A stretch of DNA of 64,000 bases from Clostridia bacterium (GCA_017416345.1 JAFQCR010000007.1:40388-104387), one strand, 5' to 3'. Positions 25,310 to 34,564 are shown, counted from the first letter of the stretch. Numbers and translations are program-made. The notes: generated by a model from the letters alone, not told the origin.

Positions 25310-25385
25310 TGAGATCACCTCGTTATAGGTTTGCTTTTATATTAGCATTGTAAACAGAAGTTGTCAACAAAAATCTAAAATAAAA

Positions 25386-25414
25386 TTGACGGGCAAGGGA
25401 TTAGGTGGTATACT
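25386..25414 (+). promoter_or_regulatory. Promoter for the DHH protein gene
   Basis: TTGACG at 25386-25391, 17-base spacer, TATACT at 25409-25414; 20 bases before the start codon. Confidence 0.75.
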
Positions 25415-25433
25415 GTATTTGGAGGAGTTTGCT

Positions 25434-26300
25434 ATGTTCGATCTTAACGTAAAAGGGCCGATCACGGTGGTCGGTCACGATATAAGCGATGTTGATTCGG
25501 TCGCTTCATGCCTGCTTTTGAAAAAATATCTTGAGCACTTCGGGTTTGAGGCGCAGATCGCAATGTTTTCCGAGCCGATGAACGGAACCTTTAAGATGCT
25601 TTCTAAAATGGGAGTGCCGTTTTCGGTTGGGGTGACAAAACCAAACGGTGACGAACAGCTTTTCCTGGTCGATCACCACGAAACGGCGTATGACTTGAAG
25701 GTGGTGGGCTGTATTGACCATCATCCGACCGAAACAGAGTATGATTATCCGGTTTACATAAACCGGAAAGCGAGCTCCACGGCCTTTATGATACTGGGCA
25801 TGATGGAGGCTGACGGTGTGCCGCTTGAGGCTTCGGATCATGCTGCGGCGGTGCTTTCGGTCTATTGTGACACGCAGAGCCTTAAAAGCACCAAGCTTGT
25901 GAAAACCGACGTGCCGAAGGTGCAGGAAATTATCCAAAAATACCGCCTTGACGGAAAATATCTTTATGAGGCAGGGCTTGGCCTCAATGACCTTTCACAG
26001 CCGCTTGAAGCCTTGGCGCTTAACGGCTTGAAGGTGTTTGACTTTCCGAAAGGAACCGTTATGTCGTCCTATCTGCAGGCCGACCGATATGAGGACGGTT
26101 TTGTTTCGGAATTGATAAACGAGCTCAAGATGCAACGCACGAAAAACAGCGCCGCAATGTGGGTACTGCTTTTGCACGACCCCGTTCACGGAAACACGGT
26201 TGAGTATGATATAACCGACGAGGTCAAGGTCATCGACCACGGTGCGTTGATATCACGTGGCAGTAATGTTATGCCGAGGATAGAAAAATTATTTACATGA
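25434..26300 (+). CDS. DHH-family phosphoesterase, PPase-like
   Basis: 288 residues from ATG 25434, preceded by GGAGGAG. DHH motifs: GHDISDVDS (H15, D16, D19, D21), LVDHHETA, CIDHHPTE, and the DHHA2-like C-terminal half with LLLHDP. This arrangement resembles manganese-dependent family II inorganic pyrophosphatases. The pyrophosphatase-specific substrate residues cannot be verified by eye, so the activity is left open. The downstream flavoprotein gene overlaps by a few bases, indicating an operon. Confidence 0.8.
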   Translation: MFDLNVKGPITVVGHDISDVDSVASCLLLKKYLEHFGFEAQIAMFSEPMNGTFKMLSKMGVPFSVGVTKPNGDEQLFLVDHHETAYDLKVVGCIDHHPTETEYDYPVYINRKASSTAFMILGMMEADGVPLEASDHAAAVLSVYCDTQSLKSTKLVKTDVPKVQEIIQKYRLDGKYLYEAGLGLNDLSQPLEALALNGLKVFDFPKGTVMSSYLQADRYEDGFVSELINELKMQRTKNSAAMWVLLLHDPVHGNTVEYDITDEVKVIDHGALISRGSNVMPRIEKLFT

Positions 26301-26308
26301 GGTGCAAA

Positions 26309-27523
26309 ATGACCGATGTTTTGATAATCGGCGGCGGTGCGGCAGGCTTGTCTCTGGCCGTTATGCTCAAATCCGACCGCCCCGACCTTACCGTTACGGT
26401 GCTTGAAAGGGCAGACCGTGTGGGCAAAAAGCTCGCAACCACGGGCAACGGACGTTGCAATATAACCAATACCGCTCTAAACCCCGAAAGATACCACGGC
26501 GACCGTGATTTTGCGGCCGATATTCTGTTGCAGTTTGGGTTTGAGAATCAAAAGGCCTTCTTTGAAAGCCTTGGAGTGCTTTTTTGCGAGGAGGACGGCG
26601 GCAAGGTCTATCCGAGGTCGCTGCAGGCCACCTCGGTGGTGGATGCTTTGCGCTTTAAGGCCGATGAGTTGGGTGTTATAACAATGCTCAATACCGCAGT
26701 TCAGCAGGTCAAGCGTGAGGCTGAAGGCTTTGCGGTCGTATGTGCCGACAAAACGTTGAAGGCCAATACCGTGGTCGTAGCAGTCGGCGGTCAGGCGGGC
26801 GGAAAGCTTGGAAGTGCTGACGGTTACTCTGTCTTAAAATCAATGGGTCACAAGATCGAAAAGGTTTTTCCGTCGGCCGTGCAGTTGAAGACCGTCACGG
26901 ATGTTGTCCGTCAGCTTAAGGGCATCAAGGTGGATGCACTTGTTACCGCGAGGTCGGATTCAGGTCTTCGTACCGAGTTTGGTGAGGTGCTTTTCTGTGA
27001 TTACGGTCTTTCGGGACCGCCTGTCTTGCAGGTGTCCCGTCTTTATGAGGGCGGAAATATGACGGTCAGCCTTGACCTTGTGCCCGATATGTCCGAGGAT
27101 GAGGTCAAGCAGGAGATCTTGAGACGGTGTGAGGCTTTCTCAAATCGAAGTGCAGGGGACATGCTGACGGGATTTTTGCACAGACGCTTGGGTCAGGTGA
27201 TCTTGAAATGCTCGGGCGTTGACCTTAATTTGACCTGCGGTGAGATCCCCCCAAAAGCCGTTTTAAGGATCGCCAAAATGCTTAAAGCGTTCGATTTCAA
27301 GGCGGTCGGCACCACAGGCTTTGAGAATGCGCAGGTAACGGCAGGCGGCGCGCAATGTGCGCAGTTTTTTAAGACTTGTATGTCCAAAAAAGCCAAGGGC
27401 CTTTTCGCCGTGGGCGAGGTCTTAAACGTTGACGGCGATTGCGGCGGCTTCAATCTTGCATTTGCCTGGGGCTCGGCATTTGCCGCAAAGAACGGCATTA
27501 TCGAGTATCTTGGCAGCAGATAA
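26309..27523 (+). CDS. HI0933-like flavoprotein (NAD(P)/FAD-dependent oxidoreductase, BaiN/RdsA type)
   Basis: 404 residues from ATG 26309, just after GAGGTG. N-terminal FAD-binding GGGAAGLSLA at residues about 8-17, then the family signature KKLATTGNGRCNITN, and near the end GEVLNVDGDCGGFNLAFAWGS. This is the HI0933/COG2081 family. A close relative, BaiN, is linked to bile acid 7-dehydroxylation in Clostridium scindens, but most members have no proven substrate. It is likely co-transcribed with the DHH gene. Confidence 0.9.
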   Translation: MTDVLIIGGGAAGLSLAVMLKSDRPDLTVTVLERADRVGKKLATTGNGRCNITNTALNPERYHGDRDFAADILLQFGFENQKAFFESLGVLFCEEDGGKVYPRSLQATSVVDALRFKADELGVITMLNTAVQQVKREAEGFAVVCADKTLKANTVVVAVGGQAGGKLGSADGYSVLKSMGHKIEKVFPSAVQLKTVTDVVRQLKGIKVDALVTARSDSGLRTEFGEVLFCDYGLSGPPVLQVSRLYEGGNMTVSLDLVPDMSEDEVKQEILRRCEAFSNRSAGDMLTGFLHRRLGQVILKCSGVDLNLTCGEIPPKAVLRIAKMLKAFDFKAVGTTGFENAQVTAGGAQCAQFFKTCMSKKAKGLFAVGEVLNVDGDCGGFNLAFAWGSAFAAKNGIIEYLGSR

Positions 27524-27591
27524 ATGCATATTCACAGCAGAAATGTGTATTCAAAATTTTTATTATTTGATGTATACTTAACGGGTATTTT

Positions 27592-29160
27592 ATGATAATT
27601 ATACGCAATATCAAAATGCCGCTTGACACCGATTTCGGTGACCTTAAAGCGGCGGTTTCCAAAAAATTCAACATAAACGCACGGTCGGTGCGGCTTTTCA
27701 AAAAGGCGGTCGATGCACGTCGCAAGGACGACGTCTGCTTCAACTGCGCCTTTTTGGTTGAAACCGATAACGACACGGCGGTCTTAAAGCGGCTTAAAAA
27801 GTACGATGCGGCCGAATACCGTGAGAAGCCCTATATTTTCCCCGCCGTTTCGGGTAAATACAGCCGTCCCGTGGTGGTCGGCTTTGGCCCTTGCGGGATG
27901 TTTGCGGCCTTAAGTCTTGCCAAGGCAGGGCTTTGTCCCATTGTGCTTGAGCGTGGGCGTGATGTTGACCGCAGAATGCTTGACGTCGGTCGGTTTTTTG
28001 CCACAAACGAGCTTGACGAAAGCTCCAACATTCAGTTTGGTGAGGGCGGCGCAGGTACCTTTTCGGACGGCAAGCTGAACACAGGCATAAAAGACCCACG
28101 CATTGCCACGGTGCTTAAAACCTTTGCCGACCACGGCGCAGGGGAGAAGATTTTATACGATTCCAAGCCGCATATCGGCACCGATGTTTTGGTCAAGGTG
28201 GTAAGATCCATCCGTCAGGAGATAATTGCCCTCGGCGGTGAGGTGCTGTTTGAGCACAAGCTGACCGACATTAAATCGGTCAACTGCAGGGTGACCTCGG
28301 TCACGGTTGAAACACCCGACGGCATAAAGGAAATGCCGTGTGATAACGTTCTGCTTTGCGTCGGTCATTCGGCAAGAGATACCTTTGAAATGCTTAAAAA
28401 GCGCAATATTGAAATGCAACCGAAGCCCTTTGCTGTTGGTGCGAGGATCGAGCATCAGCAATCGCAAATTGACCGTGCACAGTACGGAGATTTCGCAGGC
28501 CATCCGTCTTTGGGTGCCGCCGATTACCGTTTGGCCGAGCATATTTCCAACGGTCGTGGAGTGTTTACCTTTTGCATGTGCCCCGGCGGTGAGGTGGTCA
28601 ATGCCTCGAGCGAAAAGGGTCGCATTGCCGTCAACGGAATGAGCTACAATGCACGTGACGGCAGAAATGCCAATTCGGCGGTGCTGGTGGGTGTTGATAC
28701 GGCCGATTATTTTAAAAACGACGTGCTGGACGGCATGTATTTCCAGCGTGAGATAGAGGAAAAGGCCTATTCGGTTGGCAAAGGCTTGCCCGTTTCGGAA
28801 AACCTTGGTTCATTTTTGGGGCAGGGTGTGTCTGACGGTTCGGTCACACCGACCGTCAAAACGGGTGTCACCTTTGGCAAGATAGAAGATGTTTTGCCCC
28901 GGTTTGTTACCGATTCCTTAAAGGAAGGAATACTGCTTTTTGATCGCAAATTAAAAGGCTTTGCCGATCCTTCGGCGGTGCTCACGGCACCCGAAACGAG
29001 AAGCTCGTCACCCGTCAAGATCATCCGTGACGAATGCGGTGTGGCTTCATTGAAGGGTCTTTACCCATGCGGTGAGGGTGCAGGCTATGCAGGCGGCATA
29101 ACCTCGGCGGCGGTCGACGGACTTAAAACTGCCGAGAGAATTATAGAATCATTAAATTAG
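27592..29160 (+). CDS. FAD-dependent oxidoreductase of the COG2509 family
   Basis: 522 residues. An N-terminal domain of about 90 residues precedes the FAD-binding motif VVGFGPCGMFAALSLA, followed by FGEGGAGTFSDGKLNTG and, near the end, LYPCGEGAGYAGGITSAAVDGL. This is the widespread but uncharacterised COG2509 flavoprotein family. The ribosome site is weak (GGGTATTTT), so translation may be modest. It is 68 bases downstream of the HI0933-like gene on the same strand. Ends 9 bases before the deacetylase gene. Confidence 0.9.
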   Translation: MIIIRNIKMPLDTDFGDLKAAVSKKFNINARSVRLFKKAVDARRKDDVCFNCAFLVETDNDTAVLKRLKKYDAAEYREKPYIFPAVSGKYSRPVVVGFGPCGMFAALSLAKAGLCPIVLERGRDVDRRMLDVGRFFATNELDESSNIQFGEGGAGTFSDGKLNTGIKDPRIATVLKTFADHGAGEKILYDSKPHIGTDVLVKVVRSIRQEIIALGGEVLFEHKLTDIKSVNCRVTSVTVETPDGIKEMPCDNVLLCVGHSARDTFEMLKKRNIEMQPKPFAVGARIEHQQSQIDRAQYGDFAGHPSLGAADYRLAEHISNGRGVFTFCMCPGGEVVNASSEKGRIAVNGMSYNARDGRNANSAVLVGVDTADYFKNDVLDGMYFQREIEEKAYSVGKGLPVSENLGSFLGQGVSDGSVTPTVKTGVTFGKIEDVLPRFVTDSLKEGILLFDRKLKGFADPSAVLTAPETRSSSPVKIIRDECGVASLKGLYPCGEGAGYAGGITSAAVDGLKTAERIIESLN

Positions 29161-29169
29161 AGGTGCTTT

Positions 29170-30108
29170 ATGAAAAGGTTGATCGCTTTGATTTTAAGCT
29201 TGTCGGTTCTTGTGCTGCTGCACGGTTGCGGTGAGCCGTCGGATAACGGCTCAAGTGACGTGTCGGCGGTCAGCTCCGAAACGCAGTCGACCCAGAGCAC
29301 GCAAAGCACCTCCGACACGGTTTCAATGCTGACGGGGAAGGAAAAGTATATGGAAGAATTGAAGAAAAACGAGGTCTTCAAGCAATATGACGAGAGCGAT
29401 TGGCGCTCACACGCCTATGATTATAAGCTGGTTGCGTTGACCTTTGACGACGGCCCTGCTTTTAAGGCTGCCGATGATAATAATGTCACCGTAAGAATAG
29501 TTGATACACTTTTGCAGTATGAGGGCAAGGGTACATTTTTCTTCACGGGTCGAAGCCTTGCGAAAAACGGCTTTGTTGTGCCTCAATATGCACTTAACAA
29601 CGGCTTTGAGCTTGCAAATCATTCATATAACCATGCAAGTCTTAAAGAGGCCGATTATGAAACGGCGGTCTTTGAGATAGTGGGGGTTAATGATCTTTAT
29701 TATGAAAACCTTGAGATGACGCCCACATTTTTCCGTGGTGGCGGATTCACCACGGGCACAAATATGTGGAAGGTGCTCGCAGAGCAGGATATGATAGCCA
29801 TTGCATCTTTAAGAGGCGGCAACGGAGATCACTCGGGAGGCTCGGCAACGGTTGAAAGCCTGGTTGACCGACTGTCACCCGACAAGGTTTCCGACGGAGA
29901 GATCGTCTGTTTGCACTCCACCAACACCAAAGGTGTCACACCCGATGCGTTGGCTATAGTGCTGCCACAGCTTTACGAGCAGGGCTTCCGCTTCTGCACC
30001 GTGAGTGAGCTTTTCGCTTTTAAGGGTGTTGATCTTAATGAGGTGCCAAGAGGCGAATATATCAAAAAGGTGGTTATAACCGAAAACGGTCTTATTGATT
30101 TTAACTGA
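29170..30108 (+). CDS. Polysaccharide deacetylase (NodB homology) lipoprotein 1
   Basis: 312 residues. Lipoprotein signal peptide with lipobox LLHGC (C20), then a Ser/Thr-rich linker to about residue 60. NodB motifs: TFDDGPA (residues about 93-99) with both aspartates, and the metal-binding HSYNH; later motifs are less typical (FFRGGGF instead of RxPYG; CLHSTNT). It would be exported, anchored to the membrane by lipid, and may deacetylate cell-wall glycan. The next gene is a diverged tandem duplicate 10 bases downstream. Confidence 0.88.
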   Translation: MKRLIALILSLSVLVLLHGCGEPSDNGSSDVSAVSSETQSTQSTQSTSDTVSMLTGKEKYMEELKKNEVFKQYDESDWRSHAYDYKLVALTFDDGPAFKAADDNNVTVRIVDTLLQYEGKGTFFFTGRSLAKNGFVVPQYALNNGFELANHSYNHASLKEADYETAVFEIVGVNDLYYENLEMTPTFFRGGGFTTGTNMWKVLAEQDMIAIASLRGGNGDHSGGSATVESLVDRLSPDKVSDGEIVCLHSTNTKGVTPDALAIVLPQLYEQGFRFCTVSELFAFKGVDLNEVPRGEYIKKVVITENGLIDFN

Positions 30109-30118
30109 GGGGAAATAT

Positions 30119-31051
30119 ATGAAAAAGTTAATCTGTTTGGTTCTGCCGGCTGTGATGCTGTTTTGCTCGGTCGGTTGCGGTTCGGACGATATCGGAAGCG
30201 CTAACACGTCAAGCAATATAACCTCCAGCAAGGTCGAATCGATCGACAAAAACAGTAGCACAAGCTCTGATGTGACCGATGAAAGCTCGGATGACAGCAC
30301 AAGCTCCAAGGAGGAAGCAACGGTGGATGATTGGAGAACACACCCCGAGGATTTTAAACTGATAGCATTGACCTACGACGATGCACCGTCTTTTTCAGAT
30401 ACTAACGGTAATTCTACGGTGAGGATAATTGATGCTATCAATAAATATGACGGTCGGGGAACCTTGTTTGTCGTTGGAAGGACACTTCAGAAAAACGGTA
30501 AAGCTTTGTTGGAGTATGCTGCTCAAAAGGGTTTTGAGATGGGCAACCACACCTATTCACACCAAAGTGTTTCGACAAGTGAGGTCGGCAAAAGCTGGTC
30601 GGCCGCCGAACACTTTGAGGATTTCAACCGTTGTCAGGAGTTGATCGTCAGCGAAACGGGTCAGACCCCGAAGTTTTTGCGTCCTGCAGGCGTGCATACA
30701 AATGAGGAGCTGTACCTTGCGGCAAGCAGTCTTGGCCTGCCGTGCGTTTCGGGCAACTGCAAGAGGGCGGTTTCGGACTATTCAAGCAGCACCTCGGCCG
30801 ATATGATAGTCGAAAGGGTGTTGGCCAACGCATTTGACGGAGCGATAATCCTGCTTCACGGAAACAACGCCCGCACTGCCGAGGCCACCGAGCGCCTTTG
30901 TGAGATACTTTACAACGACGGCTACCGCTTCTGCACCGTGTCGGAGCTTTTTGAGCTTCACGGCATCGATTATAACGATCTGCCGTTTAATACAATGCTC
31001 TACGGTGTCGACCCCGAGACCGGAGAGGTCATCACAGGTAAAAAATACTGA
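30119..31051 (+). CDS. Polysaccharide deacetylase (NodB homology) lipoprotein 2, diverged
   Basis: 310 residues from ATG 30119 with GAGGGGAA upstream. Lipobox CSVGC (C20) and a Ser/Thr/Asp-rich linker. The catalytic motif reads TYDDAPSF in place of TFDDGP; the second Asp and the HTYSH metal motif remain, and FLRPAGVH replaces RxPYG. It is a tandem relative of the previous gene (same order of motifs, both with VSELF near the end), probably a duplication followed by divergence. Activity is less certain than in copy 1. Confidence 0.85.
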   Translation: MKKLICLVLPAVMLFCSVGCGSDDIGSANTSSNITSSKVESIDKNSSTSSDVTDESSDDSTSSKEEATVDDWRTHPEDFKLIALTYDDAPSFSDTNGNSTVRIIDAINKYDGRGTLFVVGRTLQKNGKALLEYAAQKGFEMGNHTYSHQSVSTSEVGKSWSAAEHFEDFNRCQELIVSETGQTPKFLRPAGVHTNEELYLAASSLGLPCVSGNCKRAVSDYSSSTSADMIVERVLANAFDGAIILLHGNNARTAEATERLCEILYNDGYRFCTVSELFELHGIDYNDLPFNTMLYGVDPETGEVITGKKY

Positions 31052-31102
31052 TAAAACAAACGCCAACTTCAGAGCACTTAGCGCTTATTTGTCAAAACAT
31101 CT

Positions 31103-31132
31103 AAAACACCGTGTGGTTTTACACGGTGTTTT
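31103..31132 (+). terminator. Terminator after the deacetylase pair
   Basis: AAAACACCGTGT / ACACGGTGTTTT stem around a GGTTTT loop, about 50 bases after the stop. Confidence 0.88.
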
Positions 31133-31204
31133 GACGTTTACGATACCTTTAAAAATTATTCAAAAAAATTTTCAAAAAATTTCGTTAAAAATATGACAAA
31201 GTAC

Positions 31205-31233
31205 TTGAAAAATCGGACAACTTAGTATAAAAT
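31205..31233 (+). promoter_or_regulatory. Promoter for gapA
   Basis: TTGAAA at 31205-31210, 17-base spacer, TAAAAT at 31228-31233; a leader of about 40 bases precedes the ATG. Confidence 0.65.
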
Positions 31234-31275
31234 ACTAATGCAAATGCAAAATTACATTTTTAGGAGGAAATTCCA

Positions 31276-32307
31276 ATGGTTAAAGTTGCTATTAACGGAT
31301 TCGGCCGTATCGGTCGTCTCGCATTCCGCCAGATGTTTGGCGCAGAAGGTTATGAGGTTGTTGCTATCAACGATCTTACCAAGCCCTCCATGCTTGCTCA
31401 CCTTCTCAAATACGACACCGCACAGAAGGGTTACTGCGGCGTTATCGGTCAGGATCTTCACACTGTTTCTGCCGACGACGAGGCAGGCACCATCACTGTA
31501 GACGGCAAGACCCTCAAGATCTACGCAGAGAAGGACGCTAAGGATCTTCCCTGGGGCGAGATCGGTGTTGACGTTGTTCTCGAGTGCACCGGCTTCTACT
31601 GCTCCAAGGAGAAGAGCCAGGCTCACATCGACGCAGGTGCTAAGAAGGTCGTTATCTCTGCTCCCGCAGGCAAGGATCTTCCCACCATCGTTTACAGCGT
31701 AAACGAGAACGTTCTTACCGCTGACGACAAGATCATCTCTGCAGCTTCCTGCACCACCAACTGCCTTGCTCCCATGGCAAAGGCTCTTAATGATTACGCT
31801 CCCATCCAGAGCGGTATCATGACCACCGTTCATGCTTACACCGGTGATCAGATGATCCTTGACGGTCCCCACAGAAAGGGTGACCTCCGTCGTGCAAGAG
31901 CTGGCGCACAGAACATTGTTCCTAACTCTACCGGCGCTGCAAAGGCTATCGGCCTTGTTATCCCCGAGCTCAACGGCAAGCTCATCGGTTCCGCACAGCG
32001 TGTTCCCACCTGCACCGGTTCCACCACCATTCTTGTTGCTGTTGTTAAGGGCAAGGACGTTACCGTTGACGGTATCAACGCTGCTATGAAGGCTGCTGCT
32101 TCCGATTCCTTCGGCTACAACACCGAGGACATCGTTTCTTCTGACATCATCGGCATGACCTACGGTTCTTTGTTCGATGCTACTCAGACCATGGTTGCCA
32201 AGATCGACGACGACACCTATCAGGTACAGGTCGTTTCTTGGTACGACAACGAGAACTCCTACACCAGCCAGATGGTTCGCACCATCAAGTACTTCGCAGA
32301 GATCTGA
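31276..32307 (+). CDS. gapA: Glyceraldehyde-3-phosphate dehydrogenase, type I
   Basis: 343 residues, starting [20 protein letters not shown]. The catalytic Cys is C159 in [12 protein letters not shown]; the C-terminal segment [16 protein letters not shown] is also standard. It converts glyceraldehyde-3-phosphate to 1,3-bisphosphoglycerate with NAD. Codon use is strongly biased to C- and T-ending optimal codons compared with neighbours, fitting very high expression. Strong ribosome site TAGGAGG and own promoter and terminator: a monocistronic glycolytic gene. Confidence 0.98.
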   Translation: MVKVAINGFGRIGRLAFRQMFGAEGYEVVAINDLTKPSMLAHLLKYDTAQKGYCGVIGQDLHTVSADDEAGTITVDGKTLKIYAEKDAKDLPWGEIGVDVVLECTGFYCSKEKSQAHIDAGAKKVVISAPAGKDLPTIVYSVNENVLTADDKIISAASCTTNCLAPMAKALNDYAPIQSGIMTTVHAYTGDQMILDGPHRKGDLRRARAGAQNIVPNSTGAAKAIGLVIPELNGKLIGSAQRVPTCTGSTTILVAVVKGKDVTVDGINAAMKAAASDSFGYNTEDIVSSDIIGMTYGSLFDATQTMVAKIDDDTYQVQVVSWYDNENSYTSQMVRTIKYFAEI

Positions 32308-32340
32308 TCTTTGCAAGGTCTGTTAGGACTTCAAAACATC

Positions 32341-32375
32341 ACGACCCCTTGAGTTCGGCTCAAGGGGTCGTTTTT
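32341..32375 (+). terminator. gapA terminator
   Basis: ACGACCCCTTGAG / CTCAAGGGGTCGT stem followed by TTTTT. Confidence 0.93.
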
Positions 32376-32395
32376 CATTGTCTCTTCAGCAAAGA

Positions 32396-32702
32396 ATAAA
32401 CCCCCGGTTCTACCGGGGGATAATAAAAAAGCGGAGCAATGAAGAACCTCCCCTTGTCAGGGGAGGTGGCTGTGGTGAAACCACAGTCGGAGGGGTAGTC
32501 GTTGTTTTCTCTCCCTCCGTCTTGCCTTCGGCAATCCACCTCCCTCGTCAGAGGGAGGTTCTAGAGAGCAGACCACTTACCCGTTTACGGGTGGCAGTGC
32601 TTGTGATGCTATAATATTATTCAGTGACCCATTTTAGGGGTCGGGCCAGTAATCGCCCCTTCCAGGGGCTGAGCAAACCCCCGGTTGAACCAGGGGTTTT
32701 GA
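32396..32702. repeat. Array of GC-rich hairpins including facing family B repeats; no gene
   Basis: The 520-base gap between gapA and the DUF6809 gene holds no convincing ORF. From left to right: hairpin ACCCCCGGTT-CTACCGGGGG (32399-32421); a family B repeat with CCTCCCCTTG..GGGGAGG and a TGTGGTGAAACCACA hairpin (32447-32496); a reversed family B repeat ending CTCCCTCGTCAGAGGGAGG (32510-32560); ACCCGTTTACGGGT (about 32579-32592); GACCCATTTTAGGGGTC (about 32626-32642); GCCCCTTCCAGGGGC (about 32655-32669); and AACCCCCGGTTGAACCAGGGGTTTT (32677-32700). The first and last hairpins are similar in sequence and bracket the cluster. Confidence 0.7.
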
Positions 32703-32750
32703 TTTCTTGTCTGTTAATCCTAAAATATAGTCGGTTGTGGCTAAATATTT

Positions 32751-32769
32751 TTATCACAAGTTGTGATAA
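32751..32769. promoter_or_regulatory. 19-base perfect dyad, possible operator before the DUF6809 gene
   Basis: TTATCACAA-G-TTGTGATAA is a perfect palindrome with a single central base, 59 bases upstream of the next start codon. Confidence 0.5.
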
Positions 32770-32827
32770 ATTCCAATATTTTCTTTTTTGTATGATATAC
32801 TTATCAGCAGATTAGGAGGTAAAAGTA

Positions 32828-33094
32828 ATGACAAAAATTTTTGATGAACTGTGGTACGGTAATATAGAGCCTTGTGCTGAATGCAAAACCGCTACCAAAG
32901 AAATGCAGGAGCTTGAGCACTACATTGAAAGGCATAAGAAGCAATTGGCGGAGTCGATGACCGATGAGCAAAAGGTAATTTTTGAAAAGTTTGAGGACTG
33001 CTTAAACGAATTGAATGAAATCGTTGAGAGAAGGATATTCTCGTATGCATTTAAAATGGGATCACGAATAGCAATCGGGACTTTAGATGATTGA
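32828..33094 (+). CDS. DUF6809 family small protein
   Basis: 88 residues with a strong TAGGAGG site. N-terminal MTKIFDELWYGNIEPCAEC, a charged helix with a Lys/Glu pattern (residues 24-70), then FAFKMGSR-like SYAFKMGSRIAIG at the end, typical of DUF6809. These small proteins are common in clostridial chromosomes and mobile elements; no function is known. Preceded by a palindromic operator-like site. Confidence 0.78.
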   Translation: MTKIFDELWYGNIEPCAECKTATKEMQELEHYIERHKKQLAESMTDEQKVIFEKFEDCLNELNEIVERRIFSYAFKMGSRIAIGTLDD

Positions 33095-33140
33095 TTTATG
33101 ATACCGAGACATAAAACTTCAAAAATTTGCAATAAAACAC

Positions 33141-33169
33141 TTTACAATGGCAGATTAAAGTGCTAATAT
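33141..33169 (+). promoter_or_regulatory. Promoter for the CapA-family gene
   Basis: TTTACA at 33141-33146, 17-base spacer, TAATAT at 33164-33169. Confidence 0.6.
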
Positions 33170-33200
33170 GAGCATAGCAAAACTCAAATGAGGTGTCTTT

Positions 33201-34349
33201 ATGAAAATTTTATTTGCTTCGGATATGTCGTTCAACTATTTCCCGGCCGTGCCGACCAAGGAACAGGCAAAAATGGCTATGAGTGAGGTCGCCGCCGAGT
33301 TCAAAAAGGCCGATTTTACAATGCTCAATCTCGAAAACATTTTCGGCGAACGGGAAACGGGTACACCTATTGTGAAATCGGGACCCAACCTCATTTCAAG
33401 TGATGAGTTTATTAACTACATTGATGCGCTCAACCCCTCTGCCGTGGGTCTTGCCAACAACCACACGGGAGATTTTCAGGGTGAGCCGATGTTCCACACC
33501 ATCCGTATGCTGCACGACCGTAAGTATCAGACCACGGGTGCAGGCAAGGATGTTGACGAGGCATACATACCCGTAAAATTCACCAAGGACGGCATCACCG
33601 TTACTGTTCAGGCGGTCTGCGAGAACGAGTTTGGTACGGCAGATGATGAGAACTGCGGCTCGGCGGGTTATTCCTTGGGCAGGGTGACAAGGTTCATTCA
33701 AAATGCGCTCAAAAACGGCGAAAAACCCATCGTTTACTTCCATGGAGGCAATGAGGAATGTCCGTATCCGTCACTGGGCAAGACCGAGCTGTACCGTCAT
33801 TTTATCGACATCGGTGCGGCCGCTGTCATTGCGATGCACACCCATTGCCCTCAAGGCTATGAGATATACAACGGCGCACCCATCGTTTACAGTATGGGTA
33901 ACTTTTTCTTCCCTCACGCAAAGCAGAAGCTTCCAAACTGGTATATAGGCTATATGTCGGTGCTTGACATCACCGAAAACTGCATTGAGCTTTCAACCGT
34001 GCCGTATGAGTTTGATTTTGACGGCATAAGGCTGTTAAAGGACGAAAAGCTTGACAATTTCCGCAGGTATATGGATGAGCTTAACGGCATTATTTCCGAC
34101 GAAAAGCGCCACATCGAGATGTGGAATGCATGGTGTGTCCGTTGGGGGATCGGTTGCTATTTAAAACGTGTTATCGACCCCGAAAAGCTCAGCGAAACGT
34201 CTGAGTACATACACATCAAAAACATTTTCTCCTGCGAGGCTCACAACGAGCTTATAAAGGACACCTTGAACCTTGCTTACCGCGGTAAGGTTGAAAAAGC
34301 CAAAGAATTGGTAGAATACACCCGTGAGCTTCAAAAACCCGAAATCTGA
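33201..34349 (+). CDS. CapA-family metallophosphatase-like protein
   Basis: 382 residues, PGA_cap/CapA family (COG2843), related to poly-gamma-glutamate biosynthesis protein CapA and to calcineurin-like phosphoesterases. Motifs: MLNLENIFGE, GLANNHTGDF, VYFHGGNEECPYPS, AVIAMHTHCPQGYE and VYSMGNFFF. No signal peptide or membrane anchor, unlike capsule CapA, and no capB or capC beside it, so a capsule role is not supported. Own promoter and terminator. Confidence 0.88.
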   Translation: MKILFASDMSFNYFPAVPTKEQAKMAMSEVAAEFKKADFTMLNLENIFGERETGTPIVKSGPNLISSDEFINYIDALNPSAVGLANNHTGDFQGEPMFHTIRMLHDRKYQTTGAGKDVDEAYIPVKFTKDGITVTVQAVCENEFGTADDENCGSAGYSLGRVTRFIQNALKNGEKPIVYFHGGNEECPYPSLGKTELYRHFIDIGAAAVIAMHTHCPQGYEIYNGAPIVYSMGNFFFPHAKQKLPNWYIGYMSVLDITENCIELSTVPYEFDFDGIRLLKDEKLDNFRRYMDELNGIISDEKRHIEMWNAWCVRWGIGCYLKRVIDPEKLSETSEYIHIKNIFSCEAHNELIKDTLNLAYRGKVEKAKELVEYTRELQKPEI

Positions 34350-34354
34350 TATTT

Positions 34355-34389
34355 ACCCACCCTTTGCTGCTGTCAGAGGGTGGGTTTTG
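34355..34389 (+). terminator. Terminator after the CapA-family gene
   Basis: ACCCACCCT / AGGGTGGGT stem followed by TTTGTTT. Confidence 0.8.
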
Positions 34390-34450
34390 TTTATAACTTG
34401 TCAAACTTCCGACTGTACGATCTTTATCGGTAAATATTGCCTTGCTTTGC

Positions 34451-34479
34451 TTGACATTGGGGCGGTTTTGAGGTAAAAT
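34451..34479 (+). promoter_or_regulatory. Promoter for the RNase J operon
   Basis: TTGACA at 34451-34456, 17-base spacer, TAAAAT at 34474-34479. It implies a leader of about 130 bases. Confidence 0.75.
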
Positions 34480-34564
34480 ATAATCTGTATAAATGTGTGT
34501 ATTTTTTGACTTTGGAATAAATAATATTACATTGGACTATACTTTACATATTACATAATTTTTT

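Noticed and set aside
32396-32702. CRISPR array
   Set aside because: The hairpins are of different sequence and spacing; there are no regularly spaced identical repeats and no cas genes.
33201-34349. Capsule (poly-gamma-glutamate) locus
   Set aside because: The CapA-family protein lacks a membrane anchor and there are no capB or capC genes nearby.
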